64,000 bases of DNA. It comes from JACCTH01 sp963761985 (GTDB lineage Bacteria; Actinomycetota; Acidimicrobiia; Spongiisociales; ZC4RG35). The stretch spans positions 1 to 64,000 of the forward strand of contig CAVXIT010000012.1 of assembly GCA_963761985.1 (NCBI GenBank), given 5' to 3'. Positions 36,184 to 45,334 of this stretch are shown in pieces. Below the pieces are notes generated by a model that was given only the letters and a program-made list of their open reading frames with translations, had not been told where the DNA came from and searched no databases. The position numbers and the translations under genes were made by a program. Numbering within the stretch: the first letter of the stretch is position 1; each line of letters starts with the position of its first letter.

Positions 36184-36405
36184 ATGGACCGTCCAATGGA
36201 TCAGACGGATATGTCTGATCGCATGATGGATGAGGGCCGCTGGCAGCAGGTCAGAGGCAAGATCCGCGAGACCTGGGGCGATGTCACCGACGATGACCTC
36301 GACCAGACCAAGGGGAACTGGGACCAGCTCGTCGGCAAAATCAAGGAGAAGACCGGCGAGGCCGGTGACGCAGTCGAGAGAAAACTTCGGGACTGGTTCG
36401 CCTAA
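36184..36405 (+). CDS. CsbD family stress protein
   Basis: 73 residues. The CsbD signature is EGRWQQVRGKIRETWGDVTD, DDLDQTKGNWDQLVGKIKEK, TGEAGDAVERKLRDWF. CsbD is a SigB-controlled general-stress protein in Bacillus. ATG 36184 follows GGGGAC; an in-frame ATG at 36142 would add 14 residues. Its presence beside a SigB-type sigma gene supports a stress regulon here. A strong terminator follows. Confidence 0.9.
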   Translation: MDRPMDQTDMSDRMMDEGRWQQVRGKIRETWGDVTDDDLDQTKGNWDQLVGKIKEKTGEAGDAVERKLRDWFA

Positions 36406-36430
36406 CCCAGGAAGTTCATTTCCCCAACAG

Positions 36431-36461
36431 GAAGGTGCGCGCAAGCGCACCTTCCTTGTTT
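36431..36461 (+). terminator. Terminator after the csbD-like gene
   Basis: A perfect 10-base stem GAAGGTGCGC / GCGCACCTTC (36431-36440, 36445-36454) with a GCAA loop, followed by CTTGTTT. A second palindrome CTCCCCCC-GG-AGGGGGGAG is at 36462-36480, perhaps serving the convergent nadE gene. Confidence 0.8.
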
Positions 36462-36513
36462 CTCCCCCCGGAGGGGGGAGTACCCGAGCGCAGCGAGGGG
36501 GTAGGGGGCGTAA

Positions 36514-38148
36514 CTACTGGTAACCGTTCGTGATCGGGATGCGGCGATCCCGGCCAAACGCCTTGGTCGTGATCTTGACCCCGGGAGCCGATTGCCGCCG
36601 CTTGTACTCGTTGCGATCGACCAGCCGGGCAACCCGCCTGACAACTTCGGCGTCATGGCCGGCGGCGATGATCTCTTCGACTCCACGATCCTCTTCGATA
36701 TAGAGGGCGAGGATGGGATCGAGCTCGTCGTAGGGAGGGAGGCTGTCGCTGTCCTTCTGGTTCGGCCTCAGCTCGGCCGAGGGTGGCTTCTCGATGGAAT
36801 TCAGGGGGATGACGTCGGACTGAGAATTTCGCCATTGGGCCAACTTGTAGACCGTGGTCTTGAAGACGTCCTTCAACACCGAATACCCGCCGACCATGTC
36901 GCCATAGATCGTGGAGTAACCCACCGCCATCTCCGACTTATTTCCGGTTGCCACCACCATCGGCCCGAACTTGTTGGAAATCGCCATCAGCAACGCTCCC
37001 CTGATCCGGGCTTGAAGGTTCTCCTCAGCAACTCCAAAAGGCTCCCCTCCAAAGACGGGCTTGAGCGTGTCCAGGTAGGAGGTGAACACCTCTTCGATGG
37101 GAATTAGGTCGAACCGAATCCCGAGTCGTTTGGCAAGCTCAGCCGCATCGGTTTTCGAGTGATCGGAGCTGAAGCGCGTCGGCAATCCAATTCCCCAAAC
37201 CCCGTCCGGTCCCAGAGCGTCGGCCGCAATCACCGCCGTTAGCGCGGAGTCGATCCCACCTGAAAGCCCGATCACCACACGGCTGAACCCGTTCTTCTGC
37301 GTGTAGTCGCGCAGGCCCAGCTCGACTGCCCGATAGATCTCCTCCTCCGGGCCCATCAGTTCGGTCACCTTCCCTGTTGCGAGCTCGTCCTCGAATTCGA
37401 GAAGGAACCGATCCTCGACGAATTGGGGTGACCGGTGGAGAACTGCTCCCTCAGCGTCGATGGCAACTGAACAACCGTCGAAGACCAACTCGTCCTGGCC
37501 GCCCACCATGTTCAGATAAACGACGGGCACTCCGGCCGCCCGGGCGCGGTCGGCGAGCATTGCCTCCCGGGCTCTGGCCTTGCCGTAGTGATAGGGAGAG
37601 CCGTTGATGTTGAGCAAGATCCGGGCACCGGCCGCAGCCTGTTGAGCGGGAGGGCCGTCGGGCAGCCAGATGTCCTCGCAGATTGAGATCCCACAGCGAA
37701 CTCCGCCGATCTCCCAAGTGAAAGCAGGGTCATCTCCCGGGAGGAAATAACGATCCTCGTCGAAGACGCCGTAATTAGGCAGCAGGATTTTGTGATAGGT
37801 GGCCTTCAAGTTGCCCGCATGGAGCACGGCGGCGGCGTTGTGGATATTGCGGTGACCCCCGGCGTCATCCGCCCCTGCCTGATCCCCGGTGCCAAAGTCG
37901 ACGTAGCCAACGATCGTCGTGCAGTGCCCGGAACGAGCAGCCAGCCGTCGCACCACGTCGAGGTTGTCTTCGACAAAACCAAACTTGAGCACGAGATCCT
38001 CGGGTGGGTATCCCGTGACGGCAAGCTCCGGCAGGAGCAGCACGTCGGCCCCTTCGGCTTCCGCCCAATCCATGGCGTCGGCGATCAGTGCTTCGTTGGC
38101 GTCAAGGGCGCCGACAGTGAGATTGAGCTGGGCGCCGGCGATTCGCAT
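36514..38148 (-). CDS. nadE: Glutamine-hydrolysing NAD+ synthase
   Basis: About 544 residues. N-terminal nitrilase-fold glutaminase with triad Glu (LLLPELAVTGYPPED), Lys (ATYHKILLPNYGVFDE) and Cys (CGISICEDIWLPDGP). The C-terminal NAD synthase domain has the PP-loop VIGLSGGIDSALTAVIAADA, TRFSSDHSKTDAAELAKRLG, ATGNKSEMAVGYSTIYGDMV and FKTTVYKLAQWRN. It amidates deamido-NAD+ using Gln and ATP. ATG 38148 (MRIAGAQLNL) is the family-like start; GTG 38157 is also in frame. Confidence 0.95.
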   Translation of the reverse strand: MRIAGAQLNLTVGALDANEALIADAMDWAEAEGADVLLLPELAVTGYPPEDLVLKFGFVEDNLDVVRRLAARSGHCTTIVGYVDFGTGDQAGADDAGGHRNIHNAAAVLHAGNLKATYHKILLPNYGVFDEDRYFLPGDDPAFTWEIGGVRCGISICEDIWLPDGPPAQQAAAGARILLNINGSPYHYGKARAREAMLADRARAAGVPVVYLNMVGGQDELVFDGCSVAIDAEGAVLHRSPQFVEDRFLLEFEDELATGKVTELMGPEEEIYRAVELGLRDYTQKNGFSRVVIGLSGGIDSALTAVIAADALGPDGVWGIGLPTRFSSDHSKTDAAELAKRLGIRFDLIPIEEVFTSYLDTLKPVFGGEPFGVAEENLQARIRGALLMAISNKFGPMVVATGNKSEMAVGYSTIYGDMVGGYSVLKDVFKTTVYKLAQWRNSQSDVIPLNSIEKPPSAELRPNQKDSDSLPPYDELDPILALYIEEDRGVEEIIAAGHDAEVVRRVARLVDRNEYKRRQSAPGVKITTKAFGRDRRIPITNGYQ

Positions 38149-38183
38149 CGAAAACACGAGCCTAGAAGCAATAACCTGTTGGT

Positions 38184-38369
38184 ATGCCGCGTTCCCCCAA
38201 GAGCCGAGCTCGGGCGAGTCTCCTCAACTTTCAGGTCTTGTTCCAACCCGAGATCGAGCATGTCATCGAGTTCGAACAGACGGCCGACCTGATCATCTAC
38301 GCCGAGACCTCCGAGCCCCTTCCACACACCCTCACGGAAGAGGAGGAGCCGTCGCCCACCCCGGAGTGA
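38184..38369 (+). CDS. 61-residue hypothetical protein, coupled to glnE
   Basis: A basic N-terminus (MPRSPKSRARASLLNFQV), a hydrophobic-acidic middle (LFQPEIEHVIEFEQTADLII) and an acidic Pro/Glu-rich end (EEEEPSPTPE). Its TGA overlaps the GTG start of glnE (GTGA), which supports it as a real, translationally coupled gene. No family recognised. Confidence 0.5.
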   Translation: MPRSPKSRARASLLNFQVLFQPEIEHVIEFEQTADLIIYAETSEPLPHTLTEEEEPSPTPE

Positions 38370-41119
38370 GGTCTTCGCCGGCGCGGCTCGGCCTGGGTGA
38401 GGAGGACCTCCCTCGGTTGAGGGCGCTCGGTTGGATGGATGGGGAGGACCTCCAAGGAGAGGCCGTGGAACTGTTGCGGATCATCCGCTCCGGGGCTGAC
38501 CCACTAGGGACCCTGAAACGAATCCTGGCTCTGGCCGAACGTACCGAGCTTTCCTTGTCCTCGCCTCAAATCAAGGAGTGGGCGCTTCTCGCCGGGGCGA
38601 GCAAGGGTCTCTGGGATGCAACGCTCCGGCACCCCGAGTGGATCAATGGCAACGGCACGGAAAATGATGATCCCCGAGTCGTAGTCCAGGAGCGGCTGGT
38701 CGAAATTGCCCGCCAGGACCTGATTGGGAACTGGCCACTCGATCGTGTCGCAGCCGAAGTAAGCGCAACTGCTGACGACGCCGCAGAGCTCGCTTTGGCT
38801 ATGGCGACCAAGCGGTTCCAGGAGCGATCACCCGACAAGGAGCCGCCCCTCTTTGCGGTCATCGCCCTCGGCAAGTGGGGAGCGCAAGAGCTCAACTATG
38901 CCTCCGACATCGACCTCGTGTTCGTCGCCGAGCCCGCCGATGGGGATCTGCGCCCGGCAGTCCGGCTCGCGACGAGCTTCATCGACCTGCTTGCCACGCC
39001 AACGTCTGAAGGCCTCGCCTTCCGGGTCGACGCCGGTCTGAGACCCGAAGGCATCACCGGGCCATTGGTGCGAACCCTGTCCAGCTATCGGGCCTACTAC
39101 GAGCGCTGGGGTGAGCCGTGGGAGTTCCAGGCTTTGTTGAAGGCACGCCCCGCTGCCGGCGATGCCGACCTCGGCAATCGCTTTCGGCAGATGGTTGACG
39201 ACTTCGTCTGGCAGCAGAGTCCCGAGGCCGTCCGGGAGTTGCGCAGACTCAAGCAGCGAGCCGAGCAAGAGGCCGACGACGACGACATCAAACGTGCCCC
39301 CGGGGGAATTCGCGACGTCGAGTTCACGGTGCAGCTTCTCCAACTGATCCACGGGCGGGCTGACCCGACCTTGCGTGTGACCGGCACCTTGGCGGCCATC
39401 GACGCTCTGATCGATGGCGATTATGTCGGGGCTGAGGATGCCTTGGCGCTGACCGACTCCTATCGGTTCCTTCGCACTCTCGAGCACCGGCTTCAACTCT
39501 GGCAAATGTCACAAACTCATCAACTCCCAGCAGACCGGGCGGACCTGGCGTTGACCATGGGATACCGGCCGGGCGATCAAAGTGCCGTAGATCAATTGAA
39601 CCGCGACATCGCGGAGCATCGCCGCAGGGTCCGCGAGCTTCATGAGGCGCTCTACTACCGGCCTTTGCTCGAAGCATTTACTTCGTCGACCGGACTCTCA
39701 CGCGAACAGGCCAACGATCGGCTGGCCGCGCTCGGTTTTCAGGATCCGGTCGGCGCGGCCCGAGCGTTCGAAAACCTGACGTCTGGACTGTCGCGACGAT
39801 CGCGTCTCATGCATCAGTTGCTCCCGCTGATGCTCGAATGGCTGGCCGACACTCCCCATCCTGACCTCGGGCTTTCACAACTCGCCAAGCTCGTGTCGAG
39901 CGGATCGGACCAGAGCGCGCTGATCAGCGTTTTGCGAGATCGGCCGATGGCGGCTCGGTACTTGTGCCAGCTCGTGGGTTCATCGCGCTGGATCGGGCAG
40001 TATCTCGATCGCATACCCGAGTTCCTCCCTCGCCTCGGCGATGACCGGCTGCTGCTCGATCTGCCCATCGGCGCTGCCGTCACCGAGACAGCCACCGAGC
40101 GGATGCGTCTCCGGCCGGATCGCAATTCCCGCATGGCTTCGCTGCGGCGGCTGGTGCGCAGGCGAGCGTTGCGAGTGGCCGCGGCAGATCTCCTCGCTTT
40201 GGTCGACGTGAGCACCGTCGCCACCGCACTCTCCGACACAGCCGACGCGGCCGCCGCCGCGGCCCTCTGGACCGCGCAACAGGAAGAACCGGGCGACCTC
40301 TTGATTGTCGCCATGGGCAAGTGGGGAGGACATGAGCTCGGATACGGATCGGACCTCGATCTCGTCTATGCCGGCGATGCCCAAACCGGATCAAGAATCG
40401 CCTCGGAGGTTGGATCGGTGCTGGGTCAACCCACAGCAGACGGTCTCGCCTATCGGGTCGATCTCGATCTGCGACCCGAGGGCAAGCAAGGGGCGTTGGT
40501 CCGCAGCCTGGAGGCCTATCGCCAGTACTACCAAACACGTGCGGAGCCCTGGGAACTCCTCGCTTTGATCAAGGCTCGTCCGGTGGCCGGCCCTTCCGAC
40601 GACAGGACGAGGTTTGCAGCGATCCGGGAGCAGTGCGCGTTTCCGCCCGTCGTCAGCGAAGCCATGTTGCGGTCGATCAGACACATCAAGGCGCGGGTGG
40701 AACGAGAACGCGTCCCCCGCAACGAGGATCCCGAGTTTCATCTCAAGCTCGGACCGGGAGGGCTTTCCGATATCGAGTTTCTCACTCAGCTCTGGCAACT
40801 CCGGCTCGGTGCGGAACGAGAAGATCTGCAAACTCCCTCGACCGTGCCAGCAATCGTTGCTCTTGAGGCAGAGGGAATCCTCAAGCCGCGCGAGGCGGAG
40901 CATTTGATCGCGACCTATTGGTTATGCACAACTTTGCGCAATCGGCTGTATCTCCAGACCGGATCCGGGCACGATGCTCTTCCGATCGAAGGCGCCGAGC
41001 TCAGCCGCCTCGCTCAATCTCTGGGCTACCGCGACCGCGGCACGTTGCGGGAGGAATACCGAAGCATGACCCGTCGCAGCCGGCGTATCTTCGAACGCGT
41101 CTTTTTCGAGGCTCCATGA
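38366..41119 (+). CDS. glnE: Bifunctional glutamine synthetase adenylyltransferase/adenylyl-removing enzyme
   Basis: 917 residues. Two nucleotidyltransferase halves: VIALGKWGAQELNYASDIDL (de-adenylylation) and IVAMGKWGGHELGYGSDLDL (adenylylation), each with the G-S/A-D-x-D-L metal site. Each is followed by a helical GlnD-linker domain (LKRAPGGIRDVEFTVQLLQL-like and LKLGPGGLSDIEFLTQLWQL). It controls glutamine synthetase by reversible AMPylation of a Tyr. GTG 38366 overlaps the preceding stop; the frame is open far upstream antisense to nadE, but that part is not coding. Confidence 0.95.
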   Translation: MRSSPARLGLGEEDLPRLRALGWMDGEDLQGEAVELLRIIRSGADPLGTLKRILALAERTELSLSSPQIKEWALLAGASKGLWDATLRHPEWINGNGTENDDPRVVVQERLVEIARQDLIGNWPLDRVAAEVSATADDAAELALAMATKRFQERSPDKEPPLFAVIALGKWGAQELNYASDIDLVFVAEPADGDLRPAVRLATSFIDLLATPTSEGLAFRVDAGLRPEGITGPLVRTLSSYRAYYERWGEPWEFQALLKARPAAGDADLGNRFRQMVDDFVWQQSPEAVRELRRLKQRAEQEADDDDIKRAPGGIRDVEFTVQLLQLIHGRADPTLRVTGTLAAIDALIDGDYVGAEDALALTDSYRFLRTLEHRLQLWQMSQTHQLPADRADLALTMGYRPGDQSAVDQLNRDIAEHRRRVRELHEALYYRPLLEAFTSSTGLSREQANDRLAALGFQDPVGAARAFENLTSGLSRRSRLMHQLLPLMLEWLADTPHPDLGLSQLAKLVSSGSDQSALISVLRDRPMAARYLCQLVGSSRWIGQYLDRIPEFLPRLGDDRLLLDLPIGAAVTETATERMRLRPDRNSRMASLRRLVRRRALRVAAADLLALVDVSTVATALSDTADAAAAAALWTAQQEEPGDLLIVAMGKWGGHELGYGSDLDLVYAGDAQTGSRIASEVGSVLGQPTADGLAYRVDLDLRPEGKQGALVRSLEAYRQYYQTRAEPWELLALIKARPVAGPSDDRTRFAAIREQCAFPPVVSEAMLRSIRHIKARVERERVPRNEDPEFHLKLGPGGLSDIEFLTQLWQLRLGAEREDLQTPSTVPAIVALEAEGILKPREAEHLIATYWLCTTLRNRLYLQTGSGHDALPIEGAELSRLAQSLGYRDRGTLREEYRSMTRRSRRIFERVFFEAP

Positions 41120-42015
41120 CCGGTCACAGCCCCAGCGCTCCTGGAACCCGGTCCTCCCATCGCCGGAGGTTGCTGTTGGTCTTCGGGCTGGTTGTCATCT
41201 TTATGGTGGCCGAAGTTGTTTTCGGAGTGCTGACCGGATCCCTCGCCCTGATCTCCGATGCCGGCCACATGGCAACTGATGCACTTGGCCTCGGTATGTC
41301 GCTCGCGGCGATCACAACCGCCAGCAAAGCGAGCCGCGGTAACCACCGCACCTTCGGGTTCTACCGCTTGGAGATTCTGGCCGCTCTCGCCAACGCGATC
41401 CTGCTCTTTGCCGTTGCTGGTTACGTGATTTACGAAGCTATTCAGAGGCTCAATGAGCCCTCCGGCGTCGAAACCCCACGATGCTGATCGTCGGTGCCAT
41501 TGGCCTCGGAGTAAACCTGTTCGGATGGTGGGTTCTGCGCGGTAGCGCGAGCGAATCCATGAACGTCGAAGGCGCCATGCTCGAGGTCGTGGCCGATCTG
41601 TTCTCCTCGCTGGGCGTAATCGTCGCGGCGCTCATACATCCTGATCACCGGCTGGGTTTACGCCGATCCGCTGATCGCCGCGACCATCGGCCTGTTCATT
41701 CTTCCACGGGCGTACCGGCTGGGTCAGAAAGCGCTGCGGGTGTTGATGCAGGCAGCGCCCGCCGACATCGATGTGGCGTTGCTTGAGAAGAGGTTGAAAT
41801 CACTTGCCGGAGTCAACGGCATCCACGACCTGCATGTGTGGACGCTGACTTCAGGAATGCCCGTCGCCACGGTCCATCTCACCACAACGCTGGAAAGCAA
41901 CCGTGATGCGGTTCTCGAGCAGGCACGCCATCTCCTGCGCGACGAGTTCGCAGTCACCCATGCCACTCTTCAGGTCGAGAGCGCTGATGCAGTCTGTGCT
42001 GAGCTCACCTGGTAG
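41116..42015 (+). CDS. Cation diffusion facilitator (CzcD-like) with two compensating frameshifts
   Basis: About 299 residues if corrected. TM helices LLLVFGLVVIFMVAEVVFGV, SLALISDAGHMATDALGLGM (D-x-x-H/D metal site), FGFYRLEILAALANAILLFA; then in a second frame LIVGAIGLGVNLFGWWVLRG and EVVADLFSSLGVIVAALI; then back in the first frame LIAATIGLFILPRAYRLGQK and a cytoplasmic CTD (GVNGIHDLHVWTLTSGMPVA). Indels near 41475 (+2) and 41633 (+1) sum to three bases. Taken literally the product stops at ~41487. Zn/Co/Cd efflux is the family role. ATG 41116 overlaps the glnE stop. Confidence 0.8.
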
Positions 42016-42061
42016 CCACCGATAGCCACCAAATTTCGGTTGAACTAGCCTCTGTCGCTGG

Positions 42062-43228
42062 ATGAACTCCAATTCCCTCCGGGCTGAGGTTGGCGCCGTT
42101 CTGCCTTTGGTCACCAAGATTCGGCGGCATTTCCACTCCCATCCAGAGCTCTCGTACAACGAGGTCGAGACCACTCGACTGATCGCCTCGACTTTGAGTG
42201 AGGCGGGTCTTGAGCCCCGGCTCCGCACCCCTCGTACCGGTTTGATCGTCGAAATTGGAGATCGGGACGGTGGCGAGAAAGTCGTGGGCTTCCGCGCCGA
42301 CCTCGACGCCTTACCCATACAGGAACCGGAGGGGCTCGAGTACCGGTCGCTCACGTCTGGAGTCATGCATGCCTGCGGTCACGACTTTCACGCGGCGATT
42401 GGCACCGGTCTCGCTTTGCTCGCAACTCGCCTCGGGCTCAAAGCGCGGTTCATTTTCCAGCCCGCCGAAGAGGCGTACCCGGGCGGTGGCGAGGAAATGG
42501 TGGGAGAAGGGGTCGCCGAAGGTTTGAGCTCGATCATCGCCTTCCACTGTGACCCCACCCTTGAGATCGGACGAGTAGGAATGCGACCAGGCCCGATCAC
42601 TGCTTCAGCCGATCGATTCTTCATCACCCTCGAAGGTCCTGGCGGCCACACCGCTCGCCCGCATCGCACGGTGGATCTTGTCTACGCGGCGGGTTTGCTT
42701 GCCACCCAGCTTCCCGGCCACCTCGATCGCCTCACCGACGCCCGGCTGCCCAAGTCGGTCGTATTCGGGAGGATCTCCGGCGGCACGGCGGTCAACGTGA
42801 TCCCGAGTTCGCTCGAAATGTCAGGTACTTGTCGGACTCTCGATCGTGGGGTTTGGGAAGAAATCCCCGGACTCCTGGAACGCCTGGTACATGAGATCGT
42901 TGCCCCGGCGGGGCCGAAAGTTTTGTTCTCCTATCAGCGAGGCATTCCTCCGGTCATCAACGACGACCAGGTGGTCGCGGTTTGCATGCGTGCCGTCACA
43001 GAGTTGCTGGGTCCCGAAGCCGTGGCCGAAGCGCCGACCTCAATGGGGGCCGAGGACTTCTCGCAATTCACCCAGGCGGTTCCCGGCTCGTTGATCCGAC
43101 TGGGGGTCAAGGGCGACCAAAAGATGATGGACATCCATTCCTCCACCTTCCGCGCCGACGAAGGCTGCATCGAAACCGGCCTGCTGGCCGGCATGGCCTC
43201 GCTGGTTGCATTGTCCGCGAACACCTAG
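42062..43228 (+). CDS. M20D-family amidohydrolase/aminoacylase
   Basis: 388 residues. IRRHFHSHPELSYNEVETTR (family opening), FRADLDALPIQE, HACGHDFHAAIGTGLALLAT (metal-binding His/Asp), FIFQPAEEAYPGGGEEMVGE (Glu pair), dimerisation domain EGPGGHTARPHRTVDLVYAA, GTAVNVIPSSLEMSGTCRTL, and MGAEDFSQFT near the end. Such enzymes hydrolyse N-acyl-amino acids or related amides. Substrate unknown. ATG 42062. Confidence 0.9.
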   Translation: MNSNSLRAEVGAVLPLVTKIRRHFHSHPELSYNEVETTRLIASTLSEAGLEPRLRTPRTGLIVEIGDRDGGEKVVGFRADLDALPIQEPEGLEYRSLTSGVMHACGHDFHAAIGTGLALLATRLGLKARFIFQPAEEAYPGGGEEMVGEGVAEGLSSIIAFHCDPTLEIGRVGMRPGPITASADRFFITLEGPGGHTARPHRTVDLVYAAGLLATQLPGHLDRLTDARLPKSVVFGRISGGTAVNVIPSSLEMSGTCRTLDRGVWEEIPGLLERLVHEIVAPAGPKVLFSYQRGIPPVINDDQVVAVCMRAVTELLGPEAVAEAPTSMGAEDFSQFTQAVPGSLIRLGVKGDQKMMDIHSSTFRADEGCIETGLLAGMASLVALSANT

Positions 43229-43237
43229 CCCACCCCG

Positions 43238-43285
43238 CTTTCGCGCATCGAACGCGACCTATGGCGTGCATTTGATGCGCGAAAG
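43238..43285. repeat. 12-base inverted repeat between convergent genes
   Basis: CTTTCGCGCATC (43238-43249) and GATGCGCGAAAG (43274-43285) are perfect inverted copies with a 24-base loop, between the M20 gene and tyrA, which converge. It may act as a bidirectional terminator without T-tract. The right arm plus GAG recurs as a 15-base identical string near 56438. Confidence 0.55.
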
Positions 43286-43296
43286 GAGGTTCGGCG

Positions 43297-44316
43297 TTAG
43301 ATCAGGCGGAAGCCTTCGTTGCGCAGGGTCTCGGCCAGCAGCTCGACTTCTGCGGCCCGAACTGAGAGGGTGAGGATGCCGCCGCCGCCGTGGGTGGCGT
43401 GACGGAGCTGGAGGTCGCGCAGGTCGACTCCGGACACCTCGAGAGCGTGTCCGACGCGGGCGATCTCACCTGGCTGGTCCTCGAGGATGACACCCACCGA
43501 GGCGACCGGGGCCGTCAGCGAACCCCGGGCGGCCCGAGCCGAGAGCATCGAGGCGCCGATTTGGTCGTGGTTGCCTTCGTCGACCAAATCGGCCCAGGCC
43601 TCGAGGTCGCCACTCAACCGGCGCAGCAGCTCCGCCAGAGCTTTGCTGTTCTCAGTGAGGACTTCGGGCCACCACGACGATCCGGATAGGGCGATCCGGG
43701 TGAGGTCGCGAAAACCGCCGGCGGCAAGATCGAGGGCGGATTGGTCCCGCGCCACCCGGTTGACCAGCGCCCAGGCGACCACCTGCGGAAGATGGCTGAT
43801 GGCGGCGACGGCTTGATCGTGGTCGGCTGCGGCCATATGCACCGGGATCGCTCCCAACGTGGCAACGAGGTCGGACATGAAGGCCAGGTCGTCGGCTTCG
43901 ACCCCGTCGGTGGTCAGCACCCAGGTCGCCCCCCGGAACAAGCCCCCCGATGCCCCCGCCGGACCTGACGTCTCCCTCCCGGCCATCGGATGACCGCCGA
44001 CAAACCGGGGAAGATGCTTCGCCGCGGCCACCATGGGCTCCTTCACCCCTGCGACATCGGTCACCAGAGCTTGAGTTTCGATGTCCGCCAGTTCCGCTTC
44101 GATCGCCGCCGGCGGTCCGGCCAAGACAATGAGCTCGACGCCGGCGATCGCCTCGGCCAGATTGGTCGCCGCTTGATCGATCGCCCCCACATCGAGTGCT
44201 CCCCGCAACGCCTCCGGATCAGGATCCCAGCCGACCACGGTCCAGCCGGCGTTGCGTAAGCCAATTCCAACGGACGACCCGATCAGACCGGTTCCGAGAA
44301 CGGCAGCGGTAGTCAC
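43297..44316 (-). CDS. tyrA: Prephenate dehydrogenase with C-terminal ACT domain
   Basis: 339 residues. Rossmann motif AVLGTGLIGSSVGIGLRNAG, WDPDPEALRGALDVGAID, VTDVAGVKEPMV, catalytic GGHPMAGRETSGPAGASGGL (H-P-M-A-G), helical dimerisation domain (AISHLPQVVAWALVNRVARD) and an ACT domain (VASVGVILEDQPGEIARVGH) for likely tyrosine feedback. NAD(P)-dependent oxidative decarboxylation in tyrosine synthesis. It lies four bases downstream of the DAHP synthase, forming an aromatic amino acid operon. Confidence 0.93.
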   Translation of the reverse strand: MTTAAVLGTGLIGSSVGIGLRNAGWTVVGWDPDPEALRGALDVGAIDQAATNLAEAIAGVELIVLAGPPAAIEAELADIETQALVTDVAGVKEPMVAAAKHLPRFVGGHPMAGRETSGPAGASGGLFRGATWVLTTDGVEADDLAFMSDLVATLGAIPVHMAAADHDQAVAAISHLPQVVAWALVNRVARDQSALDLAAGGFRDLTRIALSGSSWWPEVLTENSKALAELLRRLSGDLEAWADLVDEGNHDQIGASMLSARAARGSLTAPVASVGVILEDQPGEIARVGHALEVSGVDLRDLQLRHATHGGGGILTLSVRAAEVELLAETLRNEGFRLI

Positions 44317-44320
44317 CCGG

Positions 44321-45334
44321 CTAAATGGTGTAACCGAGGACGTTGGCTATCGAGCGGATCGAGTCCATCAGCTCGGCGAACTCGGCTGGCAAAAGGGCCT
44401 GCGCCCCGTCGACTTTGGCGGTATCAGGTGAGGGGTGGACATCAACCATGATGCCGTCGGCGCCGACTGCGATCCCCGCCCGAGCCAGAGGGGCGACCAA
44501 CGAGCGTTTTCCGCCCGAATGGGAGGGATCCACCATGATCGGCAGGTGCGACATCGATTTGATCAAGGGCACTGCGGTGATGTCGAGGGTGTTGCGGGAG
44601 GCCGTTTCAAAGGTTCTGATGCCTCGCTCAACGAGGAAGATCTGATGGTTTCCTTCCTTATAGATGTACTCAGCGGCGTTGAGCCATTCTTCGAGAGTGG
44701 CGGTGAAGCCCCGCTTCAGCATCACCGGTTTGGGCTGGCGCCCGACTTCGGCCAGCAGCGTGTAGTTCGACATGTTGCGGGTGCCGATGCGAAGGATGTC
44801 GGCGTATGACGAGACAAGCGCCACGTCGCGAGAATCGAGAACCTCGGCGACGAAAGGCAACTCGAACTCTTCCCGCGCTTCAACCAACAGCTGCAGGGCC
44901 TCCTCCCCCAGTCCCTGGAAGGCGTACGGTGAAGTCCGGGGCTTGAAGGCGTCACCGCGCAATATGCGGGCGCCTGATTTCTTCACCGATTCGGCGGTTC
45001 GCATCAGCTGCTCGCGCGACTCCACGGCACAAGGACCGGCTATGACGGTGAAACTTCCCCCACCGATCGACACACCACCCACGTCAATCACGGTGTCCTC
45101 GGATTGAAAGTCCCGTGACACAAACCGGAACGACTTCAGGACCGGCACGGCTCGCTCGACCCCGGCCATCGCTTCCCAAGGCAGCGTTTGAATGACGTCG
45201 CGATCACCGATCGCCCCGATGACCGTCCTCGTCTGTCCCGCCGAGACGTGCGCCTCGCAGCCAATCTCCGCCAGTCGTTCAACGACGGCAGCGATCTCGG
45301 ATTCTGAGGCCTGGGGGCGCATGACGATGATCAT
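44321..45334 (-). CDS. aroF: 3-deoxy-7-phosphoheptulonate synthase (AroA-beta/AroF type)
   Basis: About 337 residues. The N-terminal ferredoxin-like regulatory domain (MIIVMRPQASESEIAAVVER, TVIGAIGDRDVIQTLPWEAM) is typical of the Thermotoga-type DAHP synthase, followed by the KDO8P/DAHP barrel: TVIAGPCAVESREQLMRTAE, ILRGDAFKPRTSPYAFQGLG, IGTRNMSNYTLLAEVG, PVMLKRGFTATLEEWL and MVDPSHSGGKRSLV. First step of the shikimate pathway. ATG 45334 gives the usual MIIVM start; GTG 45343 is an alternative. Its 5' end overlaps the divergent VIT1-like gene. Confidence 0.93.
   Translation of the reverse strand: MIIVMRPQASESEIAAVVERLAEIGCEAHVSAGQTRTVIGAIGDRDVIQTLPWEAMAGVERAVPVLKSFRFVSRDFQSEDTVIDVGGVSIGGGSFTVIAGPCAVESREQLMRTAESVKKSGARILRGDAFKPRTSPYAFQGLGEEALQLLVEAREEFELPFVAEVLDSRDVALVSSYADILRIGTRNMSNYTLLAEVGRQPKPVMLKRGFTATLEEWLNAAEYIYKEGNHQIFLVERGIRTFETASRNTLDITAVPLIKSMSHLPIMVDPSHSGGKRSLVAPLARAGIAVGADGIMVDVHPSPDTAKVDGAQALLPAEFAELMDSIRSIANVLGYTI

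Noticed and set aside
37919..38365. An N-terminal extension of GlnE antisense to nadE
   Set aside because: The extension has no protein-like conservation and the GTG at 38366 overlaps the previous stop and matches family length.
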